Source of the DNA: Pezicula radicicola
Taxonomy: Eukaryota; Ascomycota; Leotiomycetes; Helotiales; Dermateaceae
Direction of reading: 5' to 3'
DNA length: 64,000 bases
NCBI GenBank assembly: GCA_003008705.1
Contig: PDUO01000062.1
Span: 31,545 to 95,544 of the forward strand
The number at the start of each line of letters is the position of its first letter. Position 1 is the first letter of the stretch. The position numbers and the translations under genes are program-made. This document shows positions 58,053-64,000 of the stretch, piece by piece. The notes below the pieces were generated by a model, which saw only the letters and a list, made by a program, of their open reading frames with translations, had not been told where the DNA came from and made no database searches.

Positions 58053-58329
58053 CACTGATTAATGAAAACATCCTTGGCNAATGCTTTCGCAGTAGTTAGT
58101 CTTCAATAAATCCAAGAATTTCACCTCTGACAATTGAATACTGATGCCCCCGACTATCCCTATTAATCATTACGGCGGTCCTAGAAACCAACAAAATAGA
58201 ACCACACGTCCTATTCTATTATTCCATGCTAATGTATTTGAGCATCGGCCTACTTTAAACACTGTAATTTTTTCAAAGTGAAAGTCCTTGGTTCCCCGAC
58301 ACAGCCAGTAAAGGGCATGCGGTTTCCCT
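58053..58329 (-). rRNA. 18S rRNA central-region fragment, antisense
   Basis: The plus strand is the complement of the central small-subunit rRNA. It begins CACTGATTAATGAAAACATC and runs through GCTTTCGCAGTAGTTAGTC, AATTTCACCTCTGACAATTG, ATTACGGCGGTCCTAGAAAC and CACACGTCCTATTCTATTAT, ending AGGGCATGCGGTTTCCC. Differences from consensus are mostly G-to-A on this strand (CCTGCTTTGAAC reads CCTACTTTAAAC; CCAGTGAAGG reads CCAGTAAAGG), as RIP would give. One undetermined base (N) lies at 58079. Flanks are not rRNA. Confidence 0.88.
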
Positions 58330-58616
58330 CTTTCGCTTGTTTGTTTGTCTTCTGCCAGTGCCAGGTTTGCTTACTGTAGATAAGCTACACGGTCACCTAC
58401 GTCCTGTAGCATCATCCAGCAAGTCTGGATTATTTCGTTTGCCATATCTAGGTACTGCCATAGTAAATCAGGTTGGCTGTTCTTTCATCAACTCATCTAT
58501 TTCCAGTCAATTCTATCTCTATCTCACTTCATGGCAGAGTATCTCTCCTCACAATCAATCGAATGGAGCGCCAACAACAACAATAGTAGCAACAACAACA
58601 ACTGAGGGAGCGTCTC

Positions 58617-59987
58617 ATGCAACAGAGAGAGCAGCTTGTACATGAGATCCAAGGCCAATCGCCACCGTCTCGACACTCTCCAGTCTCTTCGCCATCGCCA
58701 TCGCCATCGCCACTCTCTCAACATCCTCTACCCTCTCCATTCAACCTCAGTCTTCACCATCACCAACAATTCCAACGACTCGGATCCTCGCCTCCAACAA
58801 CCGATCCTTCTCGCCGCCGTTCAGACCCTGCGATGTGGGCCGAGGCTGCTCATCCACCACCACAGCCGCGACGAGCTTCTCTGCCTATTGATCTGAATCA
58901 GTTGAATCCGCCAGGTCGGATCCAACCACTGGATGACCTTTATCTGGCTCCTCTCGCTCGCCGTCCAGGTCCCAGTCGTCTTCATCGTTGGTCTTTGGCT
59001 CTGCAGGTCTTCGTCACGTCCCTCATCGCCGCCTGCTTCATTCCCACCAGACATGTCTTCATCACGTCCATCGCGTCTGTGACTGCCTTCGGCAGTACTA
59101 CCGTTCACTATGTACAACTCAGGGCATGGGACGTCGGTAACAGCATTGGCCATTATCTCGGCGTCTTCGTGACGCGCCTCAAATGGTGGATGCGCGCTGC
59201 AGCACGAGTCTTGTGGCATATTCTCCTCTTGGTCTTCTTCCCCGCCATCGCATACTTCTTCCAATTCGTCGGTCCACCAATGGTTGTCGCGTATCTCGGC
59301 GTTGCAGCATGGCAACTGGCCCTGTTCCTGATGCCTGGGGCGGCGCAGTATAGAATCAATAACATGTGTGCTTCCGTTCCGGTCGTTGCGCGATTCGAGA
59401 CGCAGTATGCTTTTAACGTGTGTGGGAATGCCGTGGCCACCATGTCCACGCCGATGTCGATGGTCAGCACACTAGCCGACCCCAATTCATATTCATTAGC
59501 TAACAAGCTCTCCAAGCATCTTCAAGCCGTCGGCAATCCCCAGACCTGGCGCAAGACTTTGGCTCTCGGTCGGAACTTCCAGGAGAGGGGGACCGGGTTG
59601 CGCGAAGCACGGAACAAGCTACGTACCATCGACCAGAAGTGGAAATTCGCAGTTCCAGCTCCGGTCGGCTTGGAGAAGGTCGGTCCTACGTTCAGGGACG
59701 CCGTCGACACTCTTCACAAGCAGAGTACCGAGGTGTTTGGTTACAGTTATACTGTCACCAATAATTACTATATCATGACCAATCTCCTCCGAACCCTCAA
59801 GGAACGCTTCGCCTTCCACACACACCTCTCCCCCGAACTACACCGAGACCTCTCGTACCTAGCAAACAGAGCTATCCAGCATCTCACCAAGATGATCACG
59901 CATATCGACAAGATCCTCTCTCTCTCGGACGACGCTATCTCGTCAATCGAGGCCCTCCAAATTATCCTGCGAGGGATCGAAGAATAA
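58617..59987 (+). CDS. Four-helix membrane protein of unknown function
   Basis: An uninterrupted 456-codon frame. Residues 1-120 are Gln-, Ser/Pro- and His-rich and probably disordered (SPSPSPSPLSQHPLPSPF). Hydrophobic segments lie near 126-142 (WSLALQVFVTSLIAACF), 146-165, 199-217 (LWHILLLVFFPAIAYFF) and 221-240 (MVVAYLGVAAWQLALFLMPG). A soluble helical domain follows, including LGRNFQERGTGLREARNKLR and FGYSYTVTNNYYIMTNLLRT, ending SLSDDAISSIEALQIILRGI. I do not recognise the family. The same frame is open upstream to an ATG at 58563 (MERQQQQ), broken only by two adjacent TAG codons in a poly-Gln tract, so the present start at 58617 may be secondary. Base composition and length suggest a real gene. 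Confidence 0.7.
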   Translation: MQQREQLVHEIQGQSPPSRHSPVSSPSPSPSPLSQHPLPSPFNLSLHHHQQFQRLGSSPPTTDPSRRRSDPAMWAEAAHPPPQPRRASLPIDLNQLNPPGRIQPLDDLYLAPLARRPGPSRLHRWSLALQVFVTSLIAACFIPTRHVFITSIASVTAFGSTTVHYVQLRAWDVGNSIGHYLGVFVTRLKWWMRAAARVLWHILLLVFFPAIAYFFQFVGPPMVVAYLGVAAWQLALFLMPGAAQYRINNMCASVPVVARFETQYAFNVCGNAVATMSTPMSMVSTLADPNSYSLANKLSKHLQAVGNPQTWRKTLALGRNFQERGTGLREARNKLRTIDQKWKFAVPAPVGLEKVGPTFRDAVDTLHKQSTEVFGYSYTVTNNYYIMTNLLRTLKERFAFHTHLSPELHRDLSYLANRAIQHLTKMITHIDKILSLSDDAISSIEALQIILRGIEE

Positions 59988-60125
59988 ATAAACTTTGAAT
60001 ACACCACTACGTGTAGTCTAGCAGACCTAGACTACGCAAATCACTGGTTCTTTGTCCGCCTCTTTACTTCCCCTTCCTACCCTCCCTGTTCCGGATATCA
60101 AAACCAATAAATCACCGACAATCAA

Positions 60126-60500
60126 GACATCAAAACGAGTAGTCTAGAAGCTATTGACGCCCTTGACACTATCAAGGACAACCTCTCAGAGCATGTAATT
60201 ATGTAGTCACAATTCCTTAACGTCCTCCGTCAACACCAAGCCCCTCTAGCAGAATCCTTTCGGGAGAGTAAGATCAGGGTCAGTACTGAGGCTATTATTC
60301 AAGAGTTCGAGGGCAATTTGCAGGACTGGGAGTTACACGCTTGTCGCATGAGGGCGAATGATCGGTTGAGGAGGGAGGTTTTGGTATTAGAGGGGTCGGG
60401 ATCGGGATCGGGGATTCTGGAAGAGGTTATTGCAGGTAAGTTGGCCGTGGCGAAGATGCGAGAGGTGGCAGAGATTGATTTGTGTTATACGGGGGGGTAA
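60126..60500 (+). pseudogene. Helical remnant downstream of membrane gene
   Basis: The plus strand reads DIKTSSLEAIDALDTIKDNL, SEHVIM-stop, SQFLNVLRQHQAPLAESFRE and FEGNLQDWELHACRMRANDR, then LRREVLVLEGSGSGSGILEE and AVAKMREVAEIDLCYTGG before TAA. The start resembles the end of the membrane protein above it (SLSDDAISSIEALQIIL), so it could be a duplicated exon or the true 3' end of that gene beyond an intron. One stop at a Gln-type codon. Confidence 0.4.
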
Positions 60501-60778
60501 CAGTAAGTTGGTAGAAGTTAAGGATTAGGGGGAGGGAGAGGGAGAGGGGAAAAGAACTATAGCAGTAAATACTCCTTACATAGTCTGATTTCTTGTTCGC
60601 CTGCCGATTCATTGTTTCATAGACATGTAAATAGAAAATTCTACCTCCTAAATAAATAAAAAGACTACTTTCTAAATCAAATCAAATCAAATCTAAAGCT
60701 ATCCTCTATACAGAGTAGTGAGTAAGTACCTAGATAGGTAAATAACTCAGTATATTTATCCTTGACAAGAACAGAAAC

Positions 60779-61065
60779 TGTTGCCAAATATAATAGTATT
60801 GCCACTCGTTCAGAAACTATAAATATAGTTTATATTCAGTTTATACTATAGATGAGAATATAGTATTAGTCAGACAGTTGATTTCTAAGCGTTTCATATA
60901 TAAGAAGACTGTTTCTCCGATACTATACAAGCTGTTTCGGTATTAGTAAGTACTTACTCTCGTTTATATATATATACTCTTATTTTACTACCTATATAGA
61001 ATCAAGTAATTATCTCTTGACTTCTGATCTATATATTCATCAATATATTCTACTATTTAGTAATA
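60779..61065 (+). repeat. Probable Copia 5' LTR
   Basis: A roughly 290-base AT-rich block starting TGTTGCCAAATATAATAG and ending TTTAGTAATA. The terminal TA would be the expected CA of an LTR after a RIP change. It is directly followed by a primer-binding site. A TATAAATATAG box lies near 60819. The matching 3' LTR is outside the window or deleted, so the left boundary is a judgement. Confidence 0.4.
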
Positions 61066-61078
61066 GTTATAAGCCCGG
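61066..61078 (+). promoter_or_regulatory. Primer-binding site, half tRNA-iMet type
   Basis: The sequence GTTATAAGCCCGG differs by one base from GTTATGAGCCCGG. The latter is the complement of the anticodon stem-loop of fungal initiator tRNA-Met (CCGGGCUCAUAAC). Copia-class elements are known to prime from the 5' half of cleaved tRNA-iMet rather than a tRNA 3' end. The one difference is G-to-A, as RIP would make. Confidence 0.6.
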
Positions 61079-63975
61079 TACTACTACTAGTACACTAAAT
61101 CAATTCATTTAAATCGTTTAATTCAAATCAATAGTGGCCCAGAAACTACTTAGTTCTATATACATTGAATAAGCTTACTTAACCTATCTAACCCTAGTCA
61201 AAAGTTATTAAAATAACTACCAAGTCTATACTTGTTCTCAGCGACTCCTCAGATTGGTAGAATTGGCTACTAGGAGTACGTAAATTAGCCTAGAGTAGCA
61301 GGAACCCGGTGTAGTTGTATATCGATCTATCATTGCTAACTCAACTATCACTTCCAGCCCTCCCGGTTCAACTAGTATTTATTCGGACCCCAATGACGAC
61401 TCCGGGAGAAATCGAGGCTGTAAAATAATAATATAAAACGTTCAAAATCGAATAGGATATATAGAAACGTTCCATTCAACCAATCAATGAATAGCTAGAT
61501 ATACTAGCGTCTATATAAAAGTATATATACAACTCCGTGGCCTACTAGTACCTCTCTCTTATCTATAATTCTACTATAATATAGAAAGTATTAACTACGT
61601 TGAAATTATATTTCACTCTATTAGATTATACCCAAAGAACGGAACTAGCTAGGAAGCTTTATAAACTCAAGTTATTCGAGAAAAAGTAAGGTGTTAAAGA
61701 ATAGCTATAGTAATAGGAAACTATATATACTGATGCTAAAGATCTCAATATTACAGAAACTATTAGTAACCTTATTCTATTTAACTTTGTATATATAATC
61801 TAGAATATTGATTCTAGATATAGGTTAGCTCTTGAACTAAAATTAGCTTTAAAAGAAGATAAGGGTAAAGATCTCCCTATATTATATAACCTTATTAACT
61901 AATTTTAAACCTATTAGAAATCCTTACTATAAGCCTATAAAGTAACCTATAGTACGTTTACTATATTCCAAGGCTAGTTAGATTAAATTACTAAATATAA
62001 GCTTAAATTCCTATATATATATAGTAATCTCTATTAGTATAAAGATTACTATTATCTAGTTGAAGAAAACTAGCCGAAAGGATAGTATATAAAGAAAGAA
62101 GTTATTGATTTAATTTAAAAAAAGCTAGATAGAAATCTAAAGATAAAAGTATTAATTGATAGTACTATTCAATATAAGAAGGAACTCCTTACTAAAAATA
62201 AGTCTATTCCTACTAAAAACCAATCTAATAGCTAGTTAGAAACAACGTTAACATTAATAATAGATATTCTCCTAAAACTAGGAACCTTTATACTAACCTC
62301 TAGCGCGTTCTTAGTAAATACCTAGGATATAAAATATAGACTAGTATACTCTATTATTCTTAATTCTAGATTAGATTCCTATATATATAATAATCCCTTA
62401 TAGTTTAAAATAACCTAGTTTATATACCTAAATAAGACTATTATAACTAGAAAAGAGTACTATTAAATCGAAGCTTATAGAATAATAACGCTAGTTATTA
62501 ACTCTCCCTAAGGTAAGGCTAGTCTAGAACTCTGAGATACTCTATATATTCCTGGATTTATAACTAATATTATATTACTACAACTACTAAAGTATAAGAG
62601 AGTTTACTAGAATATTGAATATAATTACCTATATATAAAAAATAGAACACTATATAATATTAATAATTTAGGTAACTTCTAGTATATTAAATAAAATATT
62701 AAAATATTACCTAAAGGTATATTTATAGTGAAACGTAGTATAAAGGTGTTTTCTAAAGTTATAGCCAAGCTCTAGTATAGTTAACTTAGGTATCCCGGCC
62801 TATAGACTATAAATATACTATAAAATATAGTTATTAATATTAATATTAATGAATTAGAGCTATACCCTTAAACTATCAAGTATTCTATATATAGGTAAGC
62901 TAAAGCCCATGAACTAGTTTCCTGATTATTATATATAGAAGAAGATTCTATAGAACCCTAGTTCTATACTATAGCTGATCTCATTGATCTATTATATACC
63001 TGTAGCTATAATAGCAACGGGTAGGTTCTCTATCGTCAATGTTCTAAAACTAAATTCAACCTAGTATACCCTATATTATATAAAAACGAGTTAACCTAAG
63101 CCCTAATCAATACTATTCGTCTTATTGAAAATCGATAGGGAAAGTATATAAAATTTATTCGATATAATAGCGAGACATTATATAGCCCAGAGGTTGATAA
63201 ATTCTATAAAGAAAGAGGTATTACCCATAAGCTAAGTATACTAAATACTTAAGTATAAAATAGAGGTTCAGAAAAAGTAGGGTATATACTTACCGTAAAA
63301 GCCCGCTGTATAAGAATCTAAGCAAATTTACCTCACGACCTATAGCCAGAAGCCTACTGTACAGTAGGATATCTAGTAAATAGAACTCCAATTAAAGCCC
63401 TAGGATAGTAGATACTATATAAAGCCCTGAAAGGTATAAAACCATCCCTAGCCTATATTCGAACCTTTGGCTACTGTATATATATTCTAGAGAAAGATGA
63501 ACACCATCTTCTAAGGTTATATAAATTACTACCGTGTATATATATTGGCTATCTCGTAGGGTTCGCCAGTACCACTATATTCTATATATAGGTGCCTAGT
63601 CTAAACAAGGTGATTCGAAGCTATGACGTCTTCTTTGATAAGGAATTATTCTATTCCCTCGAAGACCTCGATATTAGCTATATAAATGAAGCTATAATTG
63701 AGACAATAAGCCTATCAAAAAACGTTGTAATAGAAGAAGAGTGGGAAGACGATGATGTTCTTGACTCCATAACTATTGTACCACCTCACGTATCTCAAAA
63801 TGAGACTAGTTCTAGCCAATCAGAGCCCGAGAAATCGGCCACCAGAACGGAACAACAAGCTACCGAACCACAACTACCAACGCCAGAAACAATACCAGAA
63901 CCAGAACAGATGCCACTATCCACGAACAATAGCAGCCCAAATCAACCTGAAATCGAGTCCATTTCTACTTTCTAA
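61066..63975 (+). mobile_element. RIP-degraded Copia element, gag to integrase
   Basis: From ATG 61393 (MTTPGEIEAVK) the plus strand encodes a gag-like region with stops every 10-20 codons. A protease region follows with ASLEL-stop-DTLYIPGFITNI, then the integrase core: IADLIDLLYTCSYNSNG, KFIRYNSETLYSPEVDKFYK, ERGITHKLSILNT, LVNRTPIKALG and FGYCIYILEKDEHHLLRLYK. The post-core phrase VPSLNKVIRSYDVFFDKELF opens an uninterrupted stretch (63592-63975) that is the acidic, Ser/Pro/Gln-rich spacer before reverse transcriptase. RT and RNase H are not in the window. Stops are nearly all TAA/TAG/TAT-rich changes expected from heavy RIP. The element is dead. Confidence 0.75.
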
Positions 63976-63977
63976 TA

Positions 63978-63990
63978 GTTATGAGCCCGG
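63978..63990 (+). promoter_or_regulatory. Second, unmutated primer-binding site
   Basis: GTTATGAGCCCGG, preceded by CTAATA, repeats the junction seen at 61061-61078 (TAATA then GTTATAAGCCCGG). Here it matches the fungal initiator tRNA-Met anticodon arm exactly over 13 bases. It sits immediately after the integrase-RT spacer of the Copia element with no room for an LTR between, so it marks a chimeric junction. Confidence 0.55.
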
Positions 63991-64000
63991 GACTTCCGAC

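Overview
The window looks like accessory, repeat-degraded chromosome from a filamentous ascomycete (Pezizomycotina). The evidence is short introns of about 50-80 nt with GTAAGT-type donors, a Zn(II)2Cys6 regulator, a fungal GNA-2-like G-alpha, cytochrome P450s of fungal type, and Gypsy and Copia LTR elements. Nonsense mutations are mostly TAA/TAG codons one C-to-T or G-to-A step from Gln or Trp. That is the pattern expected from repeat-induced point mutation (RIP, CpA to TpA). A leotiomycete origin is only a guess.

Layout. 0-9 kb holds decayed single genes: a fungal unknown, a small acidic/RG-rich ORF, a P450 and a family-2 O-methyltransferase. 9.4-13 kb is a truncated Gypsy element. 13-15.4 kb holds an unrecognised pseudogene, a dynamin GTPase scrap and a Copia scrap. 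17.7-38.2 kb is the most coherent block: a decayed set of aromatic-catabolism-type genes. It contains a Baeyer-Villiger monooxygenase, two Zn2Cys6 regulator copies, two WrbA-like quinone reductases, an EthD-like protein, two FAD aromatic monooxygenases, an SRPBCC protein, an SDR, a 4,5-dihydroxyphthalate decarboxylase-like protein, a carboxymuconolactone decarboxylase and a P450. Within it the SDR and a five-exon G-alpha gene read through without a stop, and the decarboxylase has a single nonsense codon.

39.7-41.3 kb is an intact SRPK-like kinase. 41.5-44 kb has an aminoglycoside-phosphotransferase-like pseudogene, an aldo-keto reductase scrap and a SAP-domain pseudogene. 48-50.1 kb is a Copia pol remnant followed by a second copy of the fungal unknown seen at the left end. 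50-57.6 kb is rich in coiled-coil gene remnants, including a minus-strand gene built of phase-0 micro-exons that all start alike. 58.6-60 kb is an intact membrane-protein ORF. 60.8-64 kb is a strongly AT-shifted Copia element with a half-tRNA-iMet type primer-binding site. Three separate 18S rRNA fragments lie at 45.3, 54.8-55.1 and 58.05-58.33 kb.

Reading the genes together: the 17-38 kb block would have supplied oxygenation of an aromatic ring (FAD monooxygenases, P450, BVMO), quinone reduction (WrbA), decarboxylation and muconolactone-type steps, under a pathway-specific Zn2Cys6 regulator. It is now mostly dead. All product names are by motif recognition from translated sequence; no database search was possible.
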